Shown here piece after piece: positions 10,293-20,660 of a stretch of 64,000 nucleotides of DNA. The position numbers and the translations under genes are program-made. The stretch comes from Chinchilla lanigera (Eukaryota > Chordata > Mammalia > Rodentia > Chinchillidae). The DNA is taken from contig NW_004955425.1 in NCBI RefSeq assembly GCF_000276665.1, forward strand, positions 25,962,377 through 26,026,376, in the 5' to 3' direction. Under the pieces are notes generated by a model. That model did not search any database. It saw nothing but the letters and a program-made list of their open reading frames with translations, and was not told where the DNA came from. Each line of letters begins with the position of its first letter. The stretch's first letter is position 1.

Positions 10293-10589
10293 CCCGTTCT
10301 CCCCCAGTACCCAGCCAAGCAGAGATCTCCGTGTCTCCTCATCTTCTAAGGCCTTCGGTCTTGCTGGGCCTGTGTGTGCTCAGACTGTGTTCCCTGCCCA
10401 GAAATCTTGCCTGTCTCCCTCTTCCCTGCCTCCAAATAGTCAGCACAGTGCTGCTGTGAGAGCCAGGCAGATCAATAACATAGAACTGATAGCCTGTTAG
10501 ACCGTCAGACACAACCAGTTAATACCATATATGCTGGAGGAGGCAGCCGGACGGACAAGGAAGGGAAGGTTTCCAATAAAAGGAACAGG

Positions 10590-10760
10590 CAATGTAGGTG
10601 TGGTAGCACACGCCTGTGATCCCAGCACTTGGGAGGCTGAGACAGGAGGATCGCCAGAAGTTTGAGGCCACCCTGGGCTACAGAGTGAATTCAGAGCCAA
10701 CAAGAACTACACAGCGAGACAACAAAACAAAATAAAATTAAACTAAACAAACAAAAAAGG
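10590..10760 (+). repeat. B1 SINE
   Basis: 'aggtgtggtagcacacgcct', 'gatcccagcacttgggaggc' and 'gtttgaggccaccctgggct' are followed by the duplicated arm and an A-rich tail with AACAAA repeats. Confidence 0.88.
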
Positions 10761-10881
10761 CACAGGAACAGCTCCTTAGGCAAAGTTGATTTAGACAACT
10801 ATCAGCCTTCTCAGAATTAATTCCAGATTTATTGATGAGGTTAAACTTTTTAAAAAATCCAGAGGAAATTGCAACTGAATA

Positions 10882-11064
10882 AAGTGGCACCGTGGTTCAA
10901 GAACTTCATTTTTTCCATGATTTCACAACTGGTTGCAAACGGAATCTAATTTTCCCATAAGGTCAGCATTGAACCTAAGCATTACATTTAGTTCAGTTCA
11001 TGATCAACTCGGTTTGCAACCAGAATCATGGAAAGAATTGAGTTTGTGAACCGAGGCACCACTG
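10882..11064. mobile_element. Palindromic MITE (Tc1/mariner-pogo type)
   Basis: A 183-bp element consists of two imperfect inverted arms of about 60 bp (10882-10943 and 11005-11064) around a ~60-bp loop. The arms pair as 'gtggcaccgtggttcaagaa' against the complement of 'gtttgtgaaccgaggcacca', and TTTCCATGATT and GGTTGCAAAC are repeated inverted. It is flanked by TA on both sides (10880-10881, 11065-11066), the target duplication of Tc1/mariner elements. No coding capacity. Confidence 0.8.
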
Positions 11065-11066
11065 TA

Positions 11067-12655
11067 ATTACTAAGGCACTGTGTTACCACGGGATGCATT
11101 CAGCAAATTAATTCCAGGCTCTTGGGTCTGAGCAGCAATGAGGGGCAACCTCACACCTGATGGCAAGTGAAAAGCAGCTGCATTTATGAAAGGTCACGGG
11201 AAAATGTGCTCAGGGCAAATCTGTGACCAAAATGTGGCACGAGGAGAAAAGGGGCTGGGATGACAGGAAAGTAGAAAGCGCTGCCCACAGATACACCAGG
11301 CTTTTGGAATTTAAAGGACGTGCGCCCAGCCCTAGTGTCTCACTGGAGTCTCTAGGTGTGCGTGACAGCAGTGATTGACAGGGTGCTGAGTCATCTCAGG
11401 GGCTCTCAACACGCATGCCCGTCCCAGAATTCACTCTGATGATCTTCATTACACGTATGAGGTGCAGTGCACGTTCAGGAACGCTTCCTCAGTTTTGAGT
11501 AGGGTGCAGGTGACCGAAGGTCAAGATAGGAGATGAGACTCATTTGTGCTCTCACCTAGAGCTTCAGAGATGTCCTGGGGTTTCTCTACGTGATTTTCTA
11601 CCTCACTTAGGACAGTGGAAGGAGGGGTGGCCCTAAAGGGCTGCTCAAACTCCACGGGTGGGAGGGAGTGATTTCCTCAGCCCTGAAGGAATTGTCCCAT
11701 CACCATCCTGGTCTGAGCACGACCACTTTAAATGCCTTTCCTCTGCTGTGCTTTTACACCTGCTGCAGAGGCATCTTCATGGGTCCATAAAGCCCAGTGA
11801 GCACAGCTGCACCCTGTAATTCCCAGTCATTGGTCAGCCCTGCTCTTAACAAACCACAGGCGGCTCCTCGTGTATCCTCCTCCCCGGTTCCCGGTGGGTG
11901 GCCACAGTTCCTTTGTACTGAGCCCTTCCCCCAAAGCCCCCCTGTGACCTTTCCCTTCCACAGCCCCCTTCTTTGTGCTCACCACCCTATAAAGACCTTT
12001 AAGTCTGTGGAGAGTCGTCTCTAGGGCCAGGTAGGCCTGTCAGGTTTGTTCTGAAATAAACCTGTCCTGCTGGGCTCGTATGCCTGCATCCTTTCCTCTT
12101 TTGTCCTAACAAGCCCCTTGTTCTAACGGCACTAATTGGGAGAGGGAAGGCTGTCTCCCTACATTTAGATGTGGATGATGGTCATGAAGGAAAAATAATA
12201 AGGTTTTAAAAATCTATTAAATTATTGCATGTCAAAAGGTAACCTAAGTTCAGCTGTACTCTTTGGATTTTAAACAACACTGTGGCAAATACGGCCAGCA
12301 AGGATACATTTACCCGAGGCGCTCACCAGGCCAACAAATGTGCCATAGAGAAGCTGGCAGAGTCACGTGTCCCAAAAGGAAACGTGATTGGTTAATGAAC
12401 ATATAAGCCCCTATTATGTTCAGTTTTGCTGGCTACACTCAGTTATCTGTAAAACTGAAAAAAAGAACAAGATACAAACCTTTATAGGTTAAATTGCTCA
12501 AGATGAAAGGTAATTAGAACATTTGAAGAATTACATCGAACAGTTGTCTGCACAGAGTTGTGACTTGTATATTCTCACTCAATAGGTGCTCCGCTCCCTA
12601 AGGCAACGAAAGAGGCAGCTTCTGCTGCTGCAACCTGAACCAGAAGTAGGGTTCC
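11067..12655. other. Mostly unique sequence; possible solo LTR at its centre
   Basis: No gene is recognised. About 11,780-12,111 has an LTR-like order of signals, listed separately. The rest has only short frames. Confidence 0.45.
11780..12111 (+). mobile_element. Possible solo LTR with TATA box and polyadenylation signal
   Basis: A GC-rich stretch leads to 'accctataaagacc' (TATA-like, about 11,986). About 65 bp later comes 'tgaaataaacctgtcctgct' (AATAAA), then a pyrimidine-rich stretch ending 'gtcctaaca'. That TATA, AATAAA, U5-like order with a CA end is typical of class I endogenous retroviral LTRs. No homologue in the window supports it. Confidence 0.4.
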
Positions 12656-13135
12656 CCTCCTGTACACCTTAGTCCTGAGAAAATATGAGCAAGAGGTTTA
12701 GGATTCCAAGGAGGGGGATCACCCGGTCATATGGAATTTCTAATCTTAGTTCTTTGAGAAATCTCTATACTGATTTCCATAATGGTTGTCCTACCTTACA
12801 CTTCCACCAACAGTGAAAGAGGATTCCTTCTCTACCACACCCTCACCAGGACCGGTTATTTTTTGAGTTTGTTTTTTTTCCCCCCCGGTACCGAGGATTG
12901 AACTCATGACCTTGCGCTTGCCAGACAGGTGCTGTGCCACTGAGCTAAATCCCCAGCCCCTATTTTTTGAGTTCTTGATGATGAGCATGGCCATTCATTC
13001 TGGAGTACGATGGAATCTCAGCATTGTTTAATTTGCATTTCTCTAATGGCCAAAGATGTTGAACATATTTTCATATATTTGTCAACCATGTGTACTTCTT
13101 CCTCTGTGAAGTGTCTGTTCATTTTGATATCATGG
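12656..13135 (-). mobile_element. L1 ORF2 3'-end fragment, antisense, split by an ID SINE
   Basis: The complement reads as the last part of L1 ORF2, e.g. 'ctgttggtggaagtgtaag' and 'caaccattatggaaatcagt'. The right part ('gcatttctctaatggccaaa') continues the same L1 beyond the SINE. Frame-disrupted and non-functional. Confidence 0.75.
12857..12973 (-). repeat. ID SINE, antisense, with 13-bp target duplication
   Basis: The core 'ggtaccgaggattgaactca...ctgagctaaatccccagcccc' is the complement of ID. The flanks carry a perfect TATTTTTTGAGTT duplication at 12857-12869 and 12961-12973. It inserted into the L1 fragment described here. Confidence 0.94.
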
Positions 13136-13855
13136 AAAATATAACTCTGAACCTGCTAGATGTCAAATATGCAGAGTTTGTATCCCCTGAATTCCAAAGG
13201 ACAGAGGAAGTCAAGGGTAGGAAAGGTTTATTGGGGAATAGGAATAGCTCCTGAGAGACAGGAGGAGTTCTCTGAGTGGGTTTCCACAGAGGCCCTTTGT
13301 CAGGGACAATTTACACAGCAAAGTCAGTGTGTGTACAAAGTGGGTCAAACTATAATCAACCTGTAGGGTTATAAGCACAGCTGCTTAATAATGTTAATCC
13401 AATAGGTGAGTGGGTCACACAGCAAGGGTACATGGAAAGAACAAAGGCATTTTTGGGAAAAAATTTTGGGTCCAGATGCTCTGGTCACCCACCTAGGTGG
13501 CTGATGCCTAGCTGAACTTCCTGGGCCAGGTGGTGCTAATTATAGTATAATTACAAGTTAGTGCTTATCTTAAATTGGAACCTGGGGAAAACAGATCTTT
13601 CTCTTCTCCCAGCCTTGAGCAGTTCCTGGTCAAATTCATCCCCTTTCCCACAGGTGGTGACTCCAGCTCTGTTACAGAGGGGTTAACAGCTAACTTCCTG
13701 CAAACAGAGTCCTGAGGCATCCTGTTCCTACCGGGATCTATTTTCCTTTAGGGCTGACCTTTGCTCTGTTCCTGATAAGAATGACAATTATGATTCTGAA
13801 GAAAGAGTCCTGTAAATCCCCACGGCATCTGCAACATCCAGGTTAAGGTTCAACG
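13136..13855. other. Unassigned sequence, possibly an old LTR
   Basis: No gene recognised. 'ggtttattggggaa' near 13,226 could be an antisense polyadenylation signal of an LTR, but boundaries and family are unclear. Confidence 0.35.
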
Positions 13856-13959
13856 GTTCTAAACTGGGGGGCTGAGGATGTGGCTCAGTGGCAGAGCTCT
13901 TGCCTTGCATGTACAAAGCCCTGGTTTTGATTCCCAGCACCACAAAAAAAAAGTTCTAA
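13856..13959 (+). repeat. ID SINE
   Basis: 'ggctgaggatgtggctcagt', 'ggcagagctcttgccttgca' and 'ttttgattcccagcaccac' plus poly(A). A short GTTCTAA duplication flanks it at 13856-13862 and 13953-13959. The 'cttgccttgcat' variant differs from the younger 'cctgcctggcaagc' copies. Confidence 0.85.
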
Positions 13960-14399
13960 GTTATAAAATTGTCTCTATATGACGAACTGCCTTTGTCTCA
14001 CATGTTTTTGTGCCACTAAACAGGCAGGACCTCCTCCACATGTATAAAACCCAGAGCCTTTCCTTTGCTCAAGGCTCAGTTTTTTGGACACGAGTCCAAA
14101 TGATTCAGGTTCACCTAATAAAATCCTCCCATTCCCCAGTGATCTCTCCCATCTCTTAAAATTCTGCAAGAATCCCTTAGGGAAGCATGTAGGCCTGGTT
14201 GTTGCATCTTTATCATGAAGTCTGGCCTTCTTCAGGTGCACCCCCAGCCACAATTCTGATGTCTTTATTTTTTCTGCTGACTTCCTGGAGAGCCCAATCC
14301 CTCTCTGACTGTGTATTAATTTCTATATAACTTAGTTGCCTATAATAATTTCATTTGCCCATTTCTTGACTGGATTTTTTATTTTAGGGAGTCTAATTT
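13960..14399. other. Unassigned; TATA/polyadenylation-signal segment resembling an LTR
   Basis: 'gtataaaacccagagccttt' at about 14,041 is followed some 75 bp later by 'cctaataaaatcctcc'. That spacing fits the R region of an LTR. The element, if real, was split by the ID SINE just upstream. No coding sequence seen. Confidence 0.35.
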
Positions 14400-14538
14400 T
14401 TTTTTTTTAAGATCGGGTCTTGCTGTGCTGTTCAGGTTGGCCTTGAGCCCATAAGGTAGCCCTGGCTGGCCCTGAACTTGTGGCAGTCCTCCTGCCTCAG
14501 CCTCCTGAGTGCTGGGATTACAGGCCACCACACCCAGT
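14400..14538 (-). repeat. B1 SINE, antisense
   Basis: A poly(T) head leads to 'gatcgggtcttgctgtgctg', 'cctcctgcctcagcctcctg' and 'agtgctgggattacaggcca'. The internal duplication is recognisable. Confidence 0.88.
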
Positions 14539-14960
14539 TAATTTTTTTAGTTCCTTATATATTTTAGACATAAACACATATATTTTAGATAAAATATATA
14601 TTTTAGATATATATACTAGATATAAATATATTTATATATTTTATATATATGTTTATATCTAGTATGTAATTATATATTTTATGCTAGATATATTTATATA
14701 TGCTAGGTATAAATATATATCTAAATATATAGAAATATACATAAATTTATTTATTAGGGCCAGGGATATAGCTCAGTGGCACAAGTGTCTGCCTGGCAAG
14801 TGCAAGGTCCTGAGTTTGATTCCCGGTACCAAAATAAATAAATAAGTAAATAAATGTATTTATTAAATAAATTTATTAAAATATATAAATATATCTAGTA
14901 TAGTTTTATATATTTTAGATATAAATATATATTTAGATAGCTAAATATTTTAGATAGGTC
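14539..14960. repeat. AT-rich (TATA/TATATC)n low-complexity region
   Basis: Around 400 bp of degenerate TA and ATATCTA repeats, interrupted by an ID SINE at 14757-14860. No coding content. Confidence 0.9.
14757..14860 (+). repeat. ID SINE within the AT-rich repeat
   Basis: 'gggccagggatatagctcag', 'gtctgcctggcaagtgcaag' and 'gtttgattcccggtacc' with an (AAAT)n tail. Internal A and B boxes of the tRNA-type promoter are intact. Confidence 0.93.
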
Positions 14961-14997
14961 TGGGAGTAGCTGGCAAAATTTTTCCCATTCTGCCTGT

Positions 14998-15148
14998 ATG
15001 TGGTAGTGCATGCCTGTAATCCCAGCACTTGGGAGGCTGAAGCAGGAGGATTACTGCAAATTTGAAGCCAGGCTAGGCTACACAGTGAATTCAAGGCCAG
15101 TCTGAACCACGTAGTAAGAACCTGTCTCCAAAAACAAAAACAAAATTT
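14998..15148 (+). repeat. B1 SINE
   Basis: 'tgtggtagtgcatgcctgta', 'cagcacttgggaggctgaag' and the duplicated 'gccaggctaggctacacag' / 'ggccagtctgaaccacg' segments precede 'aacctgtctc' and an A-rich tail. Confidence 0.9.
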
Positions 15149-15151
15149 TTT

Positions 15152-15868
15152 TTTGCCATTCTGTAAGTTGTCTCTTCGCTCTCATTCTTTTGCTGTACAA
15201 GAGCTTTTTAATTTGACATAATCCTATTTATTGACTCCTGCTGTTATTTCTTGTGTAATTGCAATTCTGTTTAGAAAATCCTCTCCTACAGTATGGCTTC
15301 AGGGGTTTTACCCATTTTATCTTCTAGTAAGTTCAATGTTTCTGTTTTAAGGTTTAAATCTTTGATCCACATTGATTTTAATTTAGTACAAGGATGAGAG
15401 ATACAGGTCCAGTTTCAATCTTTGGCAAATAGTTATCCAGTTTTTCCGGCACTACTTGTTGAAGATGATATCTTTCCTCCAACATATGCTTTTGGCCTCT
15501 TTGTCAGAGATTAAACAGTAGAATGTGTCTGGGGTTGTTTCTGTATCCTCTGTTCTGTGCCGTTGACCCATGTATCTGTTTTTGTTCCAGTTCCATGCTG
15601 TTTTTATCACTATTGCTTTGTAGTATACCTTAAAGTCAAGTATTATAAGGCTTTCTGCTTTGCTCTTGTTGTCCAAAATTGTTTTTGTTATTCTGGGTCT
15701 CTTCTGGTTCCATATGAATTGTAGAATTGTTTTCTCTAGATCTATAAAGTATTTTATTGGTATTTTGATTGGAGTGCATTGAATCTGGGTAACAATTTTG
15801 GAAGTATGGTCACTTTGACAATGTTTGTTCTGCCCATCCAGGAGCAGGGGACATCTATCTTCTGATGT
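15152..15868 (-). mobile_element. L1 ORF2 segment, inverted 5' half of a twin-primed L1
   Basis: On the - strand this matches the L1 ORF2 C-terminal half also seen in + orientation at about 31,815-32,530. For example, the complement of 'ccaggagcaggggacatcta' corresponds to 'gatatcccctgttcctgg' at 31,843, and the complement of 'aagttgtctcttcgctctca' corresponds to 'gtgaagagacaacctatag'. It abuts, in opposite orientation, the 3' end of an L1 at 15869. Frames are broken. Confidence 0.82.
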
Positions 15869-16530
15869 CCTCTAAAGACATCACACTATAGTTTTACATG
15901 CATACCGATGTTTATAGCAGCACAATTCGTAACAGGTAAATTCTAGAAAGCACCCTGTATACCCATCAACAGATGACTGGGTAAAGAAAATATATTATCT
16001 GTACATAATGGAATACTACTTGGCTATAAAGAAGGACACATTTGAGACATGTGTCAGAAAATGGATGCACCTGGAAAATATAATGTTGGGTTAACAAAAC
16101 CAGACACACAAACTTAAATATTGTATGGTGTCTCTCATTTGAATAAGGCAAAGTACAAAGAGGACAATAATAAAGGATAGATAGAAGAGGACAAGGGGAT
16201 GGATCTCTTGTAATTAGGAAGAGGTCCCAGAGATAAAGGATGAGGAGTGAGGAGGAGGGAAGGGCAAATAAGTAGGATAAAGAGGAGCCATGTTCAGGAG
16301 CCCCACACCTTCAATGAATGTAATTAACTGTATGCCGTCAGCGTGAGCTAAGAGCAGTAATATCCACAAGAATGGAGACGGGGAAAGTGGAGTGAGAGGA
16401 GGAGGGGCAGAGGGAGGGGGAAGGGGGTTGAAAAAAGCAACAAGCTGTGTTATGTACCAGTGCCCACTGCCCAAGATGATCACAAATTGAATGTACTGCA
16501 AATGTGTACTAATAAAAAACAAAAATACGA
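15869..16530 (+). mobile_element. L1 3' end, forward half of a twin-primed L1
   Basis: 'gtttatagcagcacaattcg', 'acccatcaacagatgactgg' and 'atggaatactacttggctat' are the well-known end of L1 ORF2. They are followed by a purine-rich 3' UTR (about 16,160-16,430) and an A-rich tail near 16,515. The forward copy resumes at the position equivalent to 32,972 in the larger L1 of this window. About 440 bp are therefore missing between the inverted and forward parts. Confidence 0.85.
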
Positions 16531-16759
16531 AAAAAGTTTAAGAAAACAGTATGAGCACTGAGAAGAGGAAAACAGACCCAAATCAAAGGACAGAGAGTGC
16601 AGAGAAAAACAGAACAAAAGACTCAGCGACTGGAAGAGGCCCTTCCCACAACAGCCCTGGAAGGCCCCAAGGTGAATGCTCCCTTTCAGGTAATCAGTCT
16701 GCCTCCGAATGAAGCACAAGCAAAGCAGTTCGCAGCTGGTTATCAAAAGCCAGGCTTCA

Positions 16760-17035
16760 GGTGAGTGTGATGCATGCCTGCAATCTTGCACTTGGGAGGC
16801 TGAGGCGGGAGGATTGCTGAAATTTGGAGGCCAGCCTGGGCTACATAGAGAGTTCAAGGCCAGCAGAACCTGTCTCAAAGAAAACCCCAACAAAATGAAA
16901 CGAAAAGTTCAAACCCAACCTGGGCAATTTAGTAAGACCCTGTCTCAAAATAAAAAAATAAGGGACTTGAGATGTACAGCTCAGTGTGAAAGCTTTGGGT
17001 CCTAATCCCCAGCACCACAGTGGCAGTGATGGGGG
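16760..17035 (+). repeat. B1 SINE joined to a B1-dID-like composite
   Basis: A B1 ('tgcatgcctgcaatcttgca', 'gggaggctgaggcgggagga', ending 'cctgtctcaaagaaaacccc' near 16,888) is followed by the rest of an older composite: 'cccaacctgggcaatttagt', 'accctgtctcaaaataaaa' and the ID-like 'gagatgtacagctcagtgtg'. It looks like a B1 inserted into a B1-dID element. Confidence 0.75.
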
Positions 17036-20000
17036 GATAACAAAATGGCAAAGTAATAAATCCCTCAATACTTGCTGGTAGACATACCAGCTTAGGAAGC
17101 TTGTGATGCGGCCCTTTTGGCCTAAATACATTCTGCCCTGAGAGCCTTTTGCTGTGCACAGATACAAAGCAAAGACAGCTGCTGGTGCCAGAGAAGCAAC
17201 CCTGGCAAAACTTCCGTCCCTCCTTCTGCTGGAGCAAGTTGATTGGCGGGCGGGGAGAATTGACCTCAGTTAGGTGCCTTCTAATTAGCAGCGGTGTCTG
17301 GGGGCCAGGGCTCCCTGCTAACGCCCCTGGCTGCTGCTGGGTGCAGGCAGGGCCCCTTGGGGCTGTGACGGAGGCGGTGAGTAGGAACAGGGTCCCTGAA
17401 AGTGCTGAGCTGGGGGTTGAGGCATGTGCTCCAGACGAAGCAGACCCTGTTGTCTTTTGGAGGGCAAGACTCCTCCGGTGAGCATTTTGTCCCCTTGTAG
17501 ACAATGACTTTCAGGCCTCCAATCACAGGCAACTGGCTATTTTTCGATGTGGCTGCCAGCTTGGCCTACTGTTAGGAAAATTGCTCTAATTAAGTGCATA
17601 CACATTTGCATGTGAAATGATGGCTGAGTGCTTGGCTATGAGGCAATTTTTGCAAATGAAGCAGCCAGTTACTAAAGTAGGGCGTTTTGTCCTTCTTTGG
17701 GATTACTTGTGCCCCAGGAGATGACAGCATTGCCCTGTGCCCTGTCATAAATTACCCGGCCCTCAAATGCTTCCTATGGCTTGCAGTCTACCCCTTGAAA
17801 TAAATGGGCTTCGATCACTGGTTTCTACAATTCTCCTGTCTCCAAGCAATAAAACATCTGGGAAATTGGACTAAATGGAGAAAACAGGTCTCTGTAATAA
17901 GTATCTGGAATTCATACAACTCTGTCTAATGCATTTGTTTAAATGACCAGATGTGGTTCTGCTCTATTATGAAGAACCTGGGCATATTTAGTCATGCTTT
18001 TTATTATATTTAAAATGCAAGGTATATTTTCATAGCTCCTTGGAGATATGTTATCCTGTTGATTAAGAATTGCTGATGTGTTGGTTTACAAACATGAAAA
18101 GTAAGGGAACCGCTACAAAAATTGCAGATATAATTTAAATAGTGCTTAAAGTGAATACTCAGAGGGAACTGGCTTCAGAAAAAGAATTTGGGCTATAAAT
18201 TTTTCTTTATCTCTTACTGAATTTGTTCTGGAGCCTTTGATCTTGCAGTCATGGATGCTCTTATCTGTCTTTCATGATTTTTTTTTTATGGCTTTAAGAA
18301 GAAATGATTTAATCAAATTTACTATTCACTTCTTTCCAATTTCTCATTAAGGAAGCTTAGCTAGGAACCCACCTGTGCAGTCTCCATTTTTATGGTCCTT
18401 TATGGGTTTCCAACAGGATGATTTTAACATGTGTATGGAGGAGAGGGGGATGGGATGCCTAGAATGCTGTCCACTGGGCTTTGATTTCCCAACTCTCCCT
18501 CTACACACACGTGTGTATACACACACATGTATTTTTAAATTTATATATATATATATAAAGTTTGGAAAACATAGTAAAATACAAAAAAGAAAATTAAAAA
18601 ACTATCTGTAATTCTATCTAGTTATAAACACTGTTATATACCCATGTGTATTTTTCACTTTATAAAATTGTGATTGTGCTCTTGAAAGTAAGAGCTCTGT
18701 CATTTGCCCCTAACACTTTACCATGAGTGTTTTTTCCTTTTTTGAAATAGTCCTTTAAGGGATGAGTCTGGATGGATTCCCTTTTTTATTGAACCTCCTT
18801 CTTAGTTTGGGATGTCACAAATTTTCAGAAATTTTCACCAGTCTATGGTAAATATCTTTTCATAGATCTCCGGGCTCTTTCCTAGAGGTGGAATTACTAA
18901 ACGAGCTCTTCCTGTGGGAATTGTATTTTACACACACGTCCAGAATGTTCTTCCCATGTGTAACAGTGTGTGTGACCCTCCCGAGGCGTCAAGGCTTCCC
19001 ACATACTCCCAGGCCTCTGTTAGTGACGGCTCCATGGCAAGGTCCTCTGCGGTCTGCCCAGCAGCTCTGCTTCCTTGGTTTGACATTTGCCCCCTAACTT
19101 AGATCCCAAACTGGAAATTTTTATTTGTTTTGCCAAATTTTCTTTCCTCCCTTTCTTCCTTGGCCTTCTTTAGAAATTTTAAACTTTTCCTCTTCTTTTC
19201 CTCTACGTTCTACTCTTCTGCCTTCTAGGTTTGCCAGCTTGCAATCCAATGATCAGTTTAGTCTTTTCTTAAATTTGTTTTTTCTCATTTCTATATTGAA
19301 CAAATCTATCCAGAACTGATTTTGGCATATCACAAGTAGTGGCAAGTGCTAATTTATTCCTTTCAAATGGTTAGCAAGTTGTCCTTTATTCGGTATTCCA
19401 TTTTAAAAGAATCCATCTCTTAAAATTAAAAGCAGAGGTTGCGTTATTTCTCTATCAAGGTCTTTCTTAAATGAGCTAGGTCTTACAGATAGTTTGTTGA
19501 TACTATTTTTGTTTTTCTTGGGTCAACCTCTTTTGCCTGAAAATGGGATTTGTCTATGTTCACTGAGTGCAGACTTCAACTCTGTCTAACTTTGAAGCCC
19601 TTGATTCTAAAGGGTTCTGTGCAGAAACTAATTCTTCTGGGTTTTGCTCTTAGCTTGCTCCTTCTATTTCAACTCAATATATGCAAGCATCTGAGATCTT
19701 CAGCCTACAAGATGTAGGGCAGCCAGCAATTAGAAGTGAGTTGTTTATTTTACTTAGACAGTTGGCACTGAGTGTCTCATAGGCGCCCGTGGGAGTCTCA
19801 GGTCCAGTTTCCTCCACTGTAAACTGGCAGACAAGCTATGAACTTGAAGTGTGTACTTTAAAAAGTACTTATTTCAGCCCTGCACACCTCTAGGCCCAGC
19901 GATGCAGGAGGCCGAAGCATGAGAATCTCTTGAACCCAAGAATTGGGAGGCCTAGATGGGCAGCATAGTTTCAAAATATGAAATGAAACGAAATGATACA

Positions 20001-20485
20001 AAATGAAACGAGGACTTTCTTCATTCCAGATCGGCCAGCAGAAATCAGCAGTACAATTTTTTTTAAAAAACATTACTCCTTAATCTTTATTGTTACCACT
20101 AAACAAAACACTATTTTCCATGAGTCTGAAATTTCTGTGTTGTGTTCAATGCCATCCCTGAATTTGAAGAAATGAGGTATTTTATTCATTTAAATTTCAC
20201 ACTGGGCTAGAAGATGCATAGAAGAATTAAACTAAACAAGGTACCAAGCTTTGGCAAACTCCCAGCATGTATTACAATACTGAAACTTCTGGCTTATTAA
20301 CTTTCACTTTTCACTACATTAAACATTTTGATGTCTACAAATCTATGTTTTTTAACCTATCCTAGTGCTGAACAAAATTATAAGTGATTTATGAATCAAA
20401 AATATTTATGTAAAGTTGAAAATAAAAATAAAATTTAGGTAGCCTTAACTGTAAAACCTGAGAGATTTAAATCACAAAATATATG
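17036..20485. other. Largely unique sequence; partial B1 at about 19,870-19,990
   Basis: No exon or gene recognised. An AT-rich block around 17,560-17,720 with an octamer-like ATTTGCAT looks like a conserved non-coding element (see findings). A short (TA)n run lies near 18,543. A decayed B1-like fragment lies at about 19,870-19,990 ('cagccctgcacacctctagg', 'gaatctcttgaacccaagaa'). Pyrimidine-rich open frames near 19,130-19,300 are not convincing genes. Confidence 0.45.
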
Positions 20486-20487
20486 TT

Positions 20488-20660
20488 CCAATCTTATTAC
20501 AAATTGTGTGACTTTGATTTCAACTCTATGAGACTCAGTTTCTCATCTGAGTAAAAAGAATAACACCTAACCTATATTTCATAGTAGTTATAAGGGTAAA
20601 TGAAATAATACATGTTTAAATCCTTTGAAAATACCAAGAAAATAATATTTGCTGTTATTA
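20488..20660 (+). repeat. MIR SINE
   Basis: 'caaattgtgtgactttgatt', 'gagactcagtttctcatctg' and 'gggtaaatgaaataatacat' follow the MIR consensus order (tRNA-derived head, core, tail). Ancient and diverged. Confidence 0.75.

Noticed and set aside
10040..10459. Pro/Ser-rich frame and its Gly/Arg-rich antisense partners
   Set aside because: Produced by the CCCCTC low-complexity tract.
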